The notes below the pieces were generated by a model. The model was not told where the DNA came from. It made no database searches and worked only from the letters and a program-made list of their open reading frames with translations. Source: Mixta theicola (GTDB lineage: Bacteria; Pseudomonadota; Gammaproteobacteria; Enterobacterales; Enterobacteriaceae). Taken from it: 64,000 nucleotides of DNA. Shown here piece by piece: positions 24,050 to 32,704 of this stretch. Position 1 is the stretch's first letter. Each line of letters begins with the position of its first letter. The stretch is from NCBI RefSeq assembly GCF_002895925.1, contig NZ_NWUO01000009.1, forward strand, positions 124,001 through 188,000, written 5' to 3'. The position numbers and the translations under genes were made by a program.

Positions 24050-24772
24050 CTAAATTTCTCTTTCTATCGGCACGCTGGCCCCGTAATCGTTGATATAAAC
24101 GTATTTAAATTTACTCAGAGTGAACTTATTACCCGTAAAAGCGTAAACAGCCTTAGAAAAAGGAGCAATCATCTGTCCTTCGGCTCTGAGGTTCTCTCCC
24201 CTTAAATTAGTTTCTACTGACGCGATTGAAATATGGAAAGGAGAACTATTTTCTGCCTCAAGCACGGTTTTTTTATTATCTTTTACTAAACGCCAGACCA
24301 GCTTTTCCGCAGCCTGGGCCGGAGAAATATCCTGAAGGGATTTTGGCCTGAAAAAAAGTTTGATCCGGGTACGGATCGCCATCTGTAGAAAATTTTCAGC
24401 GTTGCCTGACGATTTAGGCGGAATATCCAAAACGTTTAACCAAAAAACCGTCTCTCTGTCTGTGGGCAGAGTAAAGCCTTCTTCCAGATAGCTAATACGC
24501 AATGTCTGACCCTGATGCGGCTCGATGCGCGTAATAGGAGGGAGAAGGATAAAGGGAACCTTAATATTTTTAATTTCTTCATTTTTATTCCCGCTATCGA
24601 TCCATGACTGAACCAGAGATGAGTAATCATTCTGGCTCTCCAGCCGTACGGTAACCTCACTTTTTTCTTCAGGATAAATGACACGCGTACTATTAATTAC
24701 AATTCCGGCCACGGCGGACGTTGCGTTTAACAACAGGCCGGAAAGGAGCAGTAAAAAAAATTTTATATTCAT
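24050..24772 (-). CDS. Periplasmic fimbrial chaperone
   Basis: A 240-residue PapD/FimC-type chaperone. The signal peptide ends near residue 22 (ATSAVA). Two immunoglobulin-like domains follow, with the family signature FLLPPITRIEPHQGQTLRI and the conserved VFWLNVLDIPP. It donates a beta strand to pilins in the periplasm and delivers them to the usher. The short loop between the F1 and G1 strands points to the FimC-like (short-loop) class. Confidence 0.92.
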   Translation of the reverse strand: MNIKFFLLLLSGLLLNATSAVAGIVINSTRVIYPEEKSEVTVRLESQNDYSSLVQSWIDSGNKNEEIKNIKVPFILLPPITRIEPHQGQTLRISYLEEGFTLPTDRETVFWLNVLDIPPKSSGNAENFLQMAIRTRIKLFFRPKSLQDISPAQAAEKLVWRLVKDNKKTVLEAENSSPFHISIASVETNLRGENLRAEGQMIAPFSKAVYAFTGNKFTLSKFKYVYINDYGASVPIEREI

Positions 24773-24813
24773 TCCTGGTGCTGTTCCTGAGGCTAAATAT
24801 TACAAAACTGAAC

Positions 24814-24840
24814 AAATGCAGGAGCGTGGCTCCTGCATTT
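24814..24840 (-). terminator. Hairpin between major pilin and chaperone
   Basis: A perfect 12-bp stem (24814-24825 with 24829-24840) with a 3-nt loop lies 23 bp after the pilin stop and 41 bp before the chaperone start. On the minus strand TTTGTT follows. It probably terminates most transcripts, keeping the pilin in excess over assembly proteins. Confidence 0.7.
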
Positions 24841-24863
24841 TTATCAACTGGCAGGAAAGCGAA

Positions 24864-25406
24864 TCATTGATAATCAATAGAATAGGTTACAGACGTCGCC
24901 AGTCCACCGGCTTCCGCCGGGGCGGTGGCGTAATAGTAAGCGCTGTAGAGCAAATCGGCCGTGCCGGCAGCCGACACATCGGTGGCTGGATTAGTACGCT
25001 GGCTGGTATTACCAACATACACATCATTTTCATCGTTATCTCTCAGCTGAATCTGAACATTTTTCGCAGCGTCGGTGGTCTGCATATTATTCAAACGGCC
25101 GGATGCGGCATCAACCGTTGGGCCATGTTCAAAATAGGCACGTACGCTACCGGAAGCTGGCGTACATCCCGTCAGGTTCATAGTAAAAGCCGTTCTGCCC
25201 GCCACTTTTTTTGCGGCATCCAGTGCAGACGTGGACAATGTAGGCAGGCTAATTACAGCATCTGCTGTACCGTTATTAATTTTCACGGTACAGGTCTGCT
25301 GCGTCAGTTTGCCATTGATAGTGATTGTCCCGTCCGCCGCGCTGACCGGAAGCGCCAGTACAGAAACCGTTAGCGCAATCGCTGTACCTAATAACGTTTT
25401 TTGCAT
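24864..25406 (-). CDS. Major type 1-like fimbrial subunit
   Basis: A 180-residue pilin. The signal peptide (MQKTLLGTAIALTVSVLALP) is followed by a mature FimA-like domain. It has the disulfide cysteines in TQQTCTVKI and NLTGCTPASG, and the C-terminal donor-strand motif VTYSIDYQ. I start at 25406 because GGAG precedes this ATG by 6 bases; the 18 upstream codons do not look like a signal peptide. It is the first gene of a pilin-chaperone-usher-adhesin operon. Confidence 0.92.
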   Translation of the reverse strand: MQKTLLGTAIALTVSVLALPVSAADGTITINGKLTQQTCTVKINNGTADAVISLPTLSTSALDAAKKVAGRTAFTMNLTGCTPASGSVRAYFEHGPTVDAASGRLNNMQTTDAAKNVQIQLRDNDENDVYVGNTSQRTNPATDVSAAGTADLLYSAYYYATAPAEAGGLATSVTYSIDYQ

Positions 25407-25509
25407 TTTAAACTCCATTTTATTTTGAGTGACAAATAAGTTACGCGTAAATAAAACCATTTGATTTCCTCGCGTTATGCATTAAGCCAAAATAATGAAA
25501 AATACCCCA

Positions 25510-25665
25510 TCAAAATTTATTCAATGACTTAATCATAAATACTGACTTATTCAACACAGGGAACCATAACAGTTCGGCAACGGGCATATTGACGATACCC
25601 GTTGCCGCAGTGACGGTAACAACCTTAAATAAAAATGGAGTTTTCCACATTAAAAAATAATTCAT
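25510..25665 (-). CDS. Small hydrophobic peptide, candidate microcin immunity protein
   Basis: A 51-residue open frame starting MNYFLMWKTPFLFKVV and ending KSLNKF, too short for usual ORF calling. An in-frame TAG lies 6 bases upstream of the ATG. A weak GGGA lies about 9 bases upstream. The middle is strongly hydrophobic, enough for one membrane helix, and the C terminus is basic. It is 121 bp downstream of the microcin precursor on the same strand, where immunity genes of class II microcins usually sit. Immunity proteins of this family are small membrane proteins (that of microcin L is also about 50 residues). No homologue is recognised, so the role is inferred from position and character. 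Confidence 0.45.
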   Translation of the reverse strand: MNYFLMWKTPFLFKVVTVTAATGIVNMPVAELLWFPVLNKSVFMIKSLNKF

Positions 25666-25786
25666 TAACTATTTTCCCGGCCAAACCTATAATTCGTTCT
25701 GTTAACCGGCATCAATAGCGAATTCACTATTTAACTTACCTGAAACGCTATTAATAAACCGGAAAAACCGACCGGGAAATATACTA

Positions 25787-26101
25787 TTACTTCGGCAATG
25801 GTGAAATCATATCAAACCATTGCTCAGCAGTATTATTAAACCATTCCAGGGTCTTATCCCAGCTGTTTATCATGCCATACAGGGCTCCCTGTACACCGCC
25901 GGTAATCGCGCCAATAAGCGCGCCGCCAGCGCCGCCGAAGATACCAGCCCCCAGGATACCGCCGCTATTTCCACCCACCGTACCTGCTTTTAATATGCCG
26001 GAAGAGGCGCCGGCAACGCTACCGATTATTATTGCGCCTACCATCTCGAAGAAATCGCCTCCTGAAACCTGGTTAACTTCGCTTAATGTTAAATGTCGCA
26101 T
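25787..26101 (-). CDS. Class II microcin precursor (microcin V-like)
   Basis: A 104-residue precursor. Its 15-residue leader MRHLTLSEVNQVSGG ends in double glycine and closely parallels the microcin V leader MRTLTLNELDSVSGG. The predicted mature peptide is 89 residues with no cysteine. A Gly/Ala/Ile-rich region with many small-residue spacings (GAGIFGGAGGALIGAITGG) precedes an aromatic amphipathic tail ending MISPLPK. Such peptides are exported by peptidase-containing ABC systems and insert into the inner membrane of competitors. GGAG lies 5 bases before this ATG, so I reject the 33-codon upstream extension. The exporter genes lie directly upstream. Confidence 0.82.
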   Translation of the reverse strand: MRHLTLSEVNQVSGGDFFEMVGAIIIGSVAGASSGILKAGTVGGNSGGILGAGIFGGAGGALIGAITGGVQGALYGMINSWDKTLEWFNNTAEQWFDMISPLPK

Positions 26102-26200
26102 AAAAACTCCTTTTTTAATCTTAGTTAAATATCGAATAATAATTTTTTCATAATGCATTTCTGGCGTTTGAATAATATTTACAGAAGGGAACAACAACAA

Positions 26201-26316
26201 TAGTAAACGGTCTATTATTAATAATGGATGGTCTAATCAGCCGCGATGTTTAACGGCTGTAAAATTATCGTTGCCAGCGAAGCAGGCATATTTAAGGCTT
26301 TGTACTGGTTGATAAA
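26201..26316. promoter_or_regulatory. Spacer upstream of the microcin gene
   Basis: The AT-rich gap between the exporter and the microcin leader holds a perfect 12-bp palindrome ATTATTAATAAT (26214-26225) and a 6-bp stem hairpin CAGCCG/CGGCTG (26238-26259). Either could take part in separate control of the toxin gene; neither is a clear terminator or a recognised operator. Confidence 0.3.
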
Positions 26317-28467
26317 TTAACTTGCACCTTTAATTAAAAGCGCATACTGGCTTTTATCGATTTCCATTACGCCACCCTGATTTAACAAAATAATCCTGTC
26401 AGCGCTACAGATAGTCTCAGGCCGATGAGCAATGATAATTCGGGTTACGGGCATATTTTTTATCGCCTCATTAATACTACGTTCGCGTTCAACATCAAGA
26501 TGGCTGGATGCTTCATCAAGAATAAGCAGCGACGGCTGACGATAAAGCGCCCTTGCTAATAACACGCGTTGAATCTGGCCGCCCGATAAGGAAGAGCCCA
26601 TATCGCCTACCAGGCTATGATAACCCATCGGCATAGCGGATATATCTTCATGTATTTGCGCCAGTTTTGCGGCAGACTCTATGTTTTCCTGCACGGGAGA
26701 GGCATCGAAAAAGCTGATGTTGTCGGAAATGGAACCGGCGAACAGGATGTCGTCCTGCATTACGCAGCCAAGGCGATCGCGATAGTTACGCATGCCCAGC
26801 TTTTTAATATCGATGCCGTCTATTTCTATACAGCCTGACTCCGGCTTCAATAAGCCCATCACCAGCTTGGCCAGCGTGGTTTTTCCCTGCCCGGAAGGGC
26901 CGATAATCGCCACCGACTCGCCGGCGGCCACGGAGATCGTGCAATGGTGAAGAACGTACGGCTCCGTTTCCGCATAGCGAAAGCAGAGATCGTTAATGGT
27001 CAGCGAGGGCGGCGCATTGTTCTCTCGGGTAACCGCAGGCAACAGCGTTTCCATATCGGCCTCCGGCTCGGTTAACACAATATCAGCCAGACGTTCACCG
27101 TGCAGACGCAACATGGAGAAATCGATAACCGCATCAACCAGCCCTGAAGCGCGCCCGATAAACTGATCGGAAAAGCTGATAAAAGCGACCAGCATCCCAC
27201 TGGTAAAATGTCCTTCCAGCACCTCTAAGGCCGCCATCCATATCAGAACGATGCGCCCGATACCTGAGATTAAGCTTTGTATCGCGCTAAAACTGATTGA
27301 TAAACGCTGTATTACCACGCCTTTATTGGTGCTTTCGACCAAGGCATTGGCATAGGCCGCGACGCGGATTTCCTGTTTGTTATTAAGCTTAACCGCCTTC
27401 ACGCCGCGAATAGACTCCAGCAGCTGCGACTGCGCACGCGCCGAAGCGGTAATCTGATCTTCATTGGCCTGACGGAAAGGACGAAATGAAATCCAGCGAA
27501 TAAAGGTATAGGCCGCCAGCAGAGCCAGCACCAGCCAGGCCAGCTTAACATTATAAATAAACAGCATACCCAGCGTGACAATCGCCATTACGCCATCAAG
27601 AATAGAGCTGATAAAGCGCCCGGTTAGCGTATTTTGTATGGTGCCAATAGAGCCAAAGCGTGAAAGCACATCGCCCACGTGCCGCGTTTCAAAATAGGAC
27701 ATCGGCAAGCCGAGCAGTTGCGAGCAAACGTTCGCCGTCCACTGCACGCTAAGCAGGCTTGAAAACCAGGTGGTTACCCAGGATCGCAGCGCCGAAATAG
27801 AGACGCTTAACAGCGTAACGATAATAAAACCGCTGCCCAGCAGAGTCAGCAGATCATAGTCCGCCGACACTAAAACCTGGTCCATCACCCATTGCATATA
27901 AAAGGGCATCAGGATGCCAAAGAGTTCCAGCGCTACCGACAAAATTAAAACCTGCGCAAAAGCCGAACGGATCCCGGTGACGTTACCGATAAGCTTTAGC
28001 ATGGAAATGGATTGCTTTTCCTGCACGCGGGTAAAAGTGGCGCCGGGCAACAGTTCCAGCGCAATGCCGGTAAAGCAGCGTGAAACTTCCTCCATCGGAA
28101 TATCACGCTTGCCTCTGGCTGGATCGTGAATGGTTATCTTCTCTTTCGAGACGCTTTTCAACACTACAAAATGGTTCATTTCCCAGTGCAATATGCAGGG
28201 ACGACGCAGCTTGCCCAGCTCGTCCAGCTCAAGGCGCAACGCCCGGCCGGCCATTCCCAGCTGATGCGCAATCAGCATCACGTCCGCCAGCGTTGCTCCC
28301 TTTAGCGAAGTAGGAAACCGCTTACGCAGCGTGACCATATCAATGCCGTGACCAAAATAGTTGGCAATCATGCCGACGCAGGTCAGGCCGCATTCCGTTG
28401 CCTGCGTTTGTTGCATAACCGGTAATTTACGGTGCCAGCTAAAATTAAGTGCTTCTAAAAACTTCAT
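26317..28467 (-). CDS. Peptidase-containing ABC exporter (CvaB-like)
   Basis: A 716-residue inner-membrane exporter that cuts double-glycine leaders and pumps the peptide out. The N-terminal C39 peptidase has Q20, C26 (in ATECGLTC), H99 (MNHFVVL) and D115 (IHDPARG), each offset by six from the CvaB triad C32/H105/D121. A six-helix membrane domain follows (about 165-440). The ATPase has Walker A GPSGQGKTT, signature SLSGGQ, Walker B LLILDEAS and the H-loop IIIAHRP. All key residues are intact. I start at ATG 28467, with GGGAG upstream. It lies 41 bp downstream of the fusion-protein gene. Confidence 0.93.
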   Translation of the reverse strand: MKFLEALNFSWHRKLPVMQQTQATECGLTCVGMIANYFGHGIDMVTLRKRFPTSLKGATLADVMLIAHQLGMAGRALRLELDELGKLRRPCILHWEMNHFVVLKSVSKEKITIHDPARGKRDIPMEEVSRCFTGIALELLPGATFTRVQEKQSISMLKLIGNVTGIRSAFAQVLILSVALELFGILMPFYMQWVMDQVLVSADYDLLTLLGSGFIIVTLLSVSISALRSWVTTWFSSLLSVQWTANVCSQLLGLPMSYFETRHVGDVLSRFGSIGTIQNTLTGRFISSILDGVMAIVTLGMLFIYNVKLAWLVLALLAAYTFIRWISFRPFRQANEDQITASARAQSQLLESIRGVKAVKLNNKQEIRVAAYANALVESTNKGVVIQRLSISFSAIQSLISGIGRIVLIWMAALEVLEGHFTSGMLVAFISFSDQFIGRASGLVDAVIDFSMLRLHGERLADIVLTEPEADMETLLPAVTRENNAPPSLTINDLCFRYAETEPYVLHHCTISVAAGESVAIIGPSGQGKTTLAKLVMGLLKPESGCIEIDGIDIKKLGMRNYRDRLGCVMQDDILFAGSISDNISFFDASPVQENIESAAKLAQIHEDISAMPMGYHSLVGDMGSSLSGGQIQRVLLARALYRQPSLLILDEASSHLDVERERSINEAIKNMPVTRIIIAHRPETICSADRIILLNQGGVMEIDKSQYALLIKGAS

Positions 28468-28508
28468 GAACAATACCACTCCCTGTTGTGAACTTATGGC
28501 GGATTAAA

Positions 28509-29768
28509 TTAATTTCCTGAACGACGACCAAGCGCGTAAAGCGGCTCCAGAACCCATTCGTAAAGTCGTCGGTTATCAATCAGGAAATCAGCCTCAAGCG
28601 CACTGCCGGGACGAAGCTTTTCCTTATGGCCATAAACATTAATGTCCTGCTTATCCAGCTGTACCACCACGCGATAGTGCTGCTCCTGCACATTGTTATT
28701 ACCGGTAAGCGTGGCTACCTCCTGCGGCGACAGCGCAACGCGGGAAACATCGATAACTTTGCCGTACTGCTGACCAAATTTCTGGAAAGGAAAGGCCTGA
28801 TAGCGCAGCACTACTTTCTGTCCGGGCTGAATGAAACCGATCGCCCGGCTGCTGACCATAATCCGCGCCTGCAGCTGGCCGTCATCCGGCAACAGTGAAA
28901 ATAGCGTTTGTCCGGCATTCACCATTTGGCCCGTTTTGGCCATTACCGATCCCGCCATGCCATCCGCCGGCGCACGTAGCACAACCGATCGTCGCGACTC
29001 ATTTTCAGCCGCCGACTGCTCGATTTCCGACAGGCGGCGTTCAATCTCGTTTTGTTTATTACGCGCATTCATCGGAAGTTCGCGTAGCTGCTGACGCGTT
29101 TGGGCAAGCTGCTGCTGAATATCAAGCTGCTGACGAGCAATATCCTGTAGGCGCGTTTCGGCATCGATAACCACTGCTTCCTGCTGCTCAACCTGGCTGT
29201 TTGAGGCGTAGCCCTGCTGGCGCATCAGATTGATTTTTTCCTGTTGCCCGCGTGCCAGTCGGACCTGACGGGAACGCTGGCGCTGCTGAACGTTAAGCTG
29301 TTCCAGCTGGGCGCTTAATAGCCGTTCGCGCTCGTTAAGCCCTTTTATTTCTTCGGCGAACAGCTTCTCCTGATTGTCTAAATCGGCCTTCAGGCGAGCC
29401 CGCTGTATATCCAGCTGCTGCGCCACTTTCTCGCGCGTGAGCCCCAACGCCGTATAAACTTCCGAAGAAATAGTGGCGATAGCGTCGCCCTTTTTCACTT
29501 TCTGCCCTTCCTCTACGGCAATATCCACAACGGTGCCCGTGGCTATTGCCGCGACATTCATAATGCCTTTCGCCGGCAGCAGCTGCCCCTGGGCGGTTTC
29601 TCGCTTGGTATAACTGCCGAAAATAAAGAAAGCGGCTATCGCCAGGGTCATCACCCCGACAAAAGAAACAATCAACCAGCGCCAGGGCGGGCAATATAAA
29701 GCCACGGTGCCAATCATGGTGGTTTTATTCGCCTCTAACGCTTCCTGACGAAATAATGGTTCACTCAT
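28509..29768 (-). CDS. HlyD-family membrane fusion protein (CvaA-like)
   Basis: A 419-residue periplasmic adaptor linking the ABC exporter to the outer-membrane channel. One N-terminal transmembrane helix (WLIVSFVGVMTLAIAAFFIFG, about 31-51) precedes a lipoyl-like half-motif (VDIAVEEGQKVKKGDAIATI). A long coiled coil rich in Gln, Arg and Glu (about 115-265) and a C-terminal beta-barrel domain complete it. It starts 4 bp after the channel gene stop, so the two are coupled. Confidence 0.92.
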   Translation of the reverse strand: MSEPLFRQEALEANKTTMIGTVALYCPPWRWLIVSFVGVMTLAIAAFFIFGSYTKRETAQGQLLPAKGIMNVAAIATGTVVDIAVEEGQKVKKGDAIATISSEVYTALGLTREKVAQQLDIQRARLKADLDNQEKLFAEEIKGLNERERLLSAQLEQLNVQQRQRSRQVRLARGQQEKINLMRQQGYASNSQVEQQEAVVIDAETRLQDIARQQLDIQQQLAQTRQQLRELPMNARNKQNEIERRLSEIEQSAAENESRRSVVLRAPADGMAGSVMAKTGQMVNAGQTLFSLLPDDGQLQARIMVSSRAIGFIQPGQKVVLRYQAFPFQKFGQQYGKVIDVSRVALSPQEVATLTGNNNVQEQHYRVVVQLDKQDINVYGHKEKLRPGSALEADFLIDNRRLYEWVLEPLYALGRRSGN

Positions 29769-29772
29769 TCAC

Positions 29773-31143
29773 TTAACGTCCTTGTTTAATTAACCGAGGG
29801 GTTTTATTATCCGCAGCGCAACGGTATTGAGCCAGACGTGAATAATCCAGCTCGCCGGTTTCCATAGATAATTTTAGCCTGGCATTTAAATAGTCATATT
29901 GTACCTTTGCCAGCGTCTGCAGGGTTTTATAATATTCTTGCTCCGCGTTTAACTCATCGATAATGGTTCTTAAACCCACTTTTCTGCCATAGGAAGTTGA
30001 GTTCACTTTATTTTTGGCTGAGGCTAACGCCTTTTTTTCCGCCAGATACTGACTTTGTCCGTTCTTTAATTTAAGCCAGGCGGATTGGGTTTCCTGACGT
30101 GCCTTACGACGCGCATCTTCCAGCAAATCCCTTCCCTGCTCGCGTCGTCTAACCGCTTCTATGGACTGAGAGATTTGCGATCCGCCGGCAAATAAAGGAA
30201 TGGAAACATTAATACCGATGCTGCTGGAGCGTGTTTTTGACGTAGTGCCAAAAACAGTATCGAGAATATTAGAATCCTCCGCCTTACTCCAGTTGGTGCC
30301 GTAACCCGCCTGTAATGTCACTACCGGCAAATGCGCGCCATGCGCGGCGATCAGATCGGCTTTGGTTTGTTCCAGTTGAAAAAGCGCGGCGCGAACCTGA
30401 AGGTTATGCTGCCCGGCCTGCTGCTGTAAGGCTTTAAAATCATCAGAAACCGGAAAGCGCATCACGCAGGAGAGCGCAATCGGCTGAATTTCATCAGGAT
30501 TACGTCCGGTAAGGCGGGAAAAAATCATCCCGGCCTCCTCCAGATCGTTTTTAGCGGCAATCTCATCCGCAACGGCCCGGTCGTAGTTGGCCTGCGCTTC
30601 GTCCCGTTCAAGGCGCGTACCTTCACCGACCTGTAGCGCAACCTGCGTTTGGTTCAGCTGTTTGCCATAGGCGGATTTTGCGTTAATCGCGCTCGTTAGC
30701 ACCTCTCGTTGATAAATCACATGAAAGTAGGCTTCCGCAACGCTGGTGATAAGCTTTTGCTCTGCCAGCATCAGCGCAACGTCAGCATAGTTAGCTATTG
30801 CATCGCCGCGTTTCCATGCCGCATATTTCGCTATATCAAACAGCGGCTGCGTAAGGTTAAGGCTGTAATTATGCCGCGTGACGCCCGCCGCATAGGTGGC
30901 TTTAGGCTGATCCTGTTTAGTATAAGAGCCATTCAAACTGACGACCGGTAACAGACTGGCGAAACCCTGCAGCCTTTTTTGGCTATCCGCCCGTTGCGCG
31001 TTGCGCGCCGCACTAATTTCACTGTCATAAACGCTGGCTGCCAATACGGCTTCCTGCAGCGTCAGGCTATGTCCGCTCCCTGGTATGATGATTAACGCTG
31101 AAAAAAACGCCGTTATAAAGGCGTTAACTTTTCTGGAATGCAT
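29773..31143 (-). CDS. TolC-family outer-membrane channel
   Basis: A 456-residue outer-membrane efflux protein. A signal peptide (about 1-26, ending PGSGHS) is followed by the duplicated TolC architecture of beta strands (TQPLFD and SIPLFAGG repeats) and long coiled-coil helices. A dedicated TolC homologue inside the microcin cluster means the locus need not rely on the housekeeping TolC used by microcin V. I choose ATG 31143, with AAGGA 8 bases upstream, over a TTG two codons earlier. Confidence 0.9.
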   Translation of the reverse strand: MHSRKVNAFITAFFSALIIIPGSGHSLTLQEAVLAASVYDSEISAARNAQRADSQKRLQGFASLLPVVSLNGSYTKQDQPKATYAAGVTRHNYSLNLTQPLFDIAKYAAWKRGDAIANYADVALMLAEQKLITSVAEAYFHVIYQREVLTSAINAKSAYGKQLNQTQVALQVGEGTRLERDEAQANYDRAVADEIAAKNDLEEAGMIFSRLTGRNPDEIQPIALSCVMRFPVSDDFKALQQQAGQHNLQVRAALFQLEQTKADLIAAHGAHLPVVTLQAGYGTNWSKAEDSNILDTVFGTTSKTRSSSIGINVSIPLFAGGSQISQSIEAVRRREQGRDLLEDARRKARQETQSAWLKLKNGQSQYLAEKKALASAKNKVNSTSYGRKVGLRTIIDELNAEQEYYKTLQTLAKVQYDYLNARLKLSMETGELDYSRLAQYRCAADNKTPRLIKQGR

Positions 31144-31181
31144 TACCAAAATCCTTTTTTAATAAGCAGAGGAATGAAAAA

Positions 31182-31823
31182 TTAAATAATATTATTTATG
31201 CAGGCGTATTGAATAAGCTCGCTATTGTTATTAACGTTAAGCTTTTTCATCGCATTATATTTTTGCGTGGCAATGGTACTTACCGCACGGTTTTGTTTCT
31301 TGGCAATACTGGACAAGGATAACCCCATAGAATAAAGCTGAATAATCTCCCATTCCTTCGCCGTTAACCGACTCGATTTTTCAATGTCACTTTCGATAAT
31401 GGCTTTTATATTTTTAGAAAGCCAGGCTATGCTGTGCTTTTTAACAAACACCTCGCACAGCGCTTTTTTTATTTCGCTAACCGCATCATATTTACTGACA
31501 ATAGCATCAACGCCATAGTTAAGCGTTTTTTTCAGAATGGATGAGTTGTTGTATTCTAAATAGAGAATTATTTTAGCCGTCGGAAAGCGTTGTTTTATCG
31601 CTCTGATTTTTGAAACGCCATAAAGCTGGTCACCATCGCTACAATAAGAAAGGTCGGTGATTATCGCATCTACGGGCTTCTGATTTGTATGCCGAAGCGC
31701 ATGTTCCTCATTTAAAGAAAATTCAGGTATTATGTTACAGCCTAATTCTTGCCTAATGTAATTACAAAGAAAATACTGAACAGCAGGATACTTATCTGAT
31801 ATAGCTAAGTTAATTTTCAACAT
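31182..31823 (-). CDS. LuxR/NarL-type response regulator
   Basis: A 213-residue regulator with a receiver domain (1-120) and a C-terminal LuxR helix-turn-helix (about 150-205: LTAKEWEIIQLYSMGLSLSSI). The putative phospho-acceptor is D57 in AIITDLSY, and SKYDAVSEI holds the conserved receiver lysine. The sequence resembles RcsB/FimZ-type regulators. No histidine kinase is nearby. It lies upstream of the exporter genes in the same direction and probably controls them, the adjacent fimbriae, or both. It is AT-rich relative to the core genes, consistent with acquisition. Confidence 0.82.
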   Translation of the reverse strand: MLKINLAISDKYPAVQYFLCNYIRQELGCNIIPEFSLNEEHALRHTNQKPVDAIITDLSYCSDGDQLYGVSKIRAIKQRFPTAKIILYLEYNNSSILKKTLNYGVDAIVSKYDAVSEIKKALCEVFVKKHSIAWLSKNIKAIIESDIEKSSRLTAKEWEIIQLYSMGLSLSSIAKKQNRAVSTIATQKYNAMKKLNVNNNSELIQYACINNII

Positions 31824-32476
31824 AGTGATATATCCCTCATCTGATTACCCGGCTGGGCTCCCTGTGTTTACTTTAATACATAGCGTAATCACTGGCACTA
31901 CTTGGATTTATTAATGTCTTCTTGCTCAATTATTTTTGAGCGATTCTAATAGCTTCCCTGATTATTCACAAGCCACATTTATAGTAAAGGTGAAAATGAA
32001 AATTAGTAAATGGAACATATGAAATCTAATGTTAATTATTCATATTATAAATAAATATCAGCAATAAACATATTAAGCGATTGTTTTATATGAGTTTTAA
32101 TAAAAAATTACCTTGCCCAGCGATTACCATGGCGGTATCAGGATAAATCTAACCCTACCGCCCTTCAGAATAACTCAACGTAGGTTTTAGCCATAAATAA
32201 TGAAGACACAAGACAATTCTCAAATGCTTTTAAAGACCATTCTCAACCAGTGACTTTTTCTCATTTTAATAATGCAAAAATAAGCTCCTTCCTTTCTTAA
32301 CCGGCATTATTTTGCCATATCCGCATGGCTGCACGACAGAGAGTTTTATTGTGCCTTCATGTATTGGTGGCTATCTTCGCAAATGGGGGGTGGGCCTTTC
32401 CTAAAAATCAACCTGGTCAATCAGCGTGCCAACCGCCAGCGTTCTCTATCCGTTAACAGAAAATAAGGAGATCGGC
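31824..32476. other. AT-rich intergenic region
   Basis: About 650 bp between the response regulator (minus) and the interrupted frame before yieE (plus). It is very AT-rich and should contain the regulator's promoter. A short hairpin GCTCAA/TTGAGC (31924-31941) is present. Only short frames with no recognisable product occur on either strand, so no gene is called. Confidence 0.5.
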
Positions 32477-32704
32477 ATGGCCGATCCTCTTGAGCATCAG
32501 GTGCCGGATCTGTCGTTTACAGAAGCCTGCCGTTTCGCCTGAGGGATTATCCGGCGCGATTTGGCTACCTTCCGTATTTTTCTACCGCTCTGGTTTAAAC
32601 CTATTCCGAAAAGCCTCTTGCTGAAAGTAAAGCCAGGTGCAAAAGCATCAGAAAATTCTTACAATGCAATTGATGATTATCCGACCATTTTCACGGAGCG
32701 ACAG
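32477..32704 (+). pseudogene. Short frame interrupted by in-frame TGA before yieE
   Basis: A well-placed start (AAGGAG 6 bases before ATG 32477) opens a frame MADPLEHQVPDLSFTEACRFA that stops at TGA 32540-32542. The same frame then stays open through IIRRDLATFRIFLPLWF and into yieE. The start codon lies in the loop of a 12-bp stem with two mismatches (32465-32476 with 32480-32491). It looks like the broken 5' end of another gene joined to yieE; the parent gene is not recognised. Confidence 0.4.

Noticed and set aside
25407..25509. Possible phase-variable (fimS-like) invertible promoter before the pilin
   Set aside because: I found no pair of short inverted repeats flanking a promoter-sized segment and no tyrosine recombinase gene nearby.
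25575..25607. Perfect 10-bp inverted repeat read as a terminator
   Set aside because: No T-run follows on either strand, and it falls inside the candidate immunity frame, so I do not list it as a terminator.
32540..32542. TGA as a selenocysteine codon
   Set aside because: No recognisable SECIS-like hairpin at the required distance and no selenoprotein family match; gene decay or a leader peptide is simpler.
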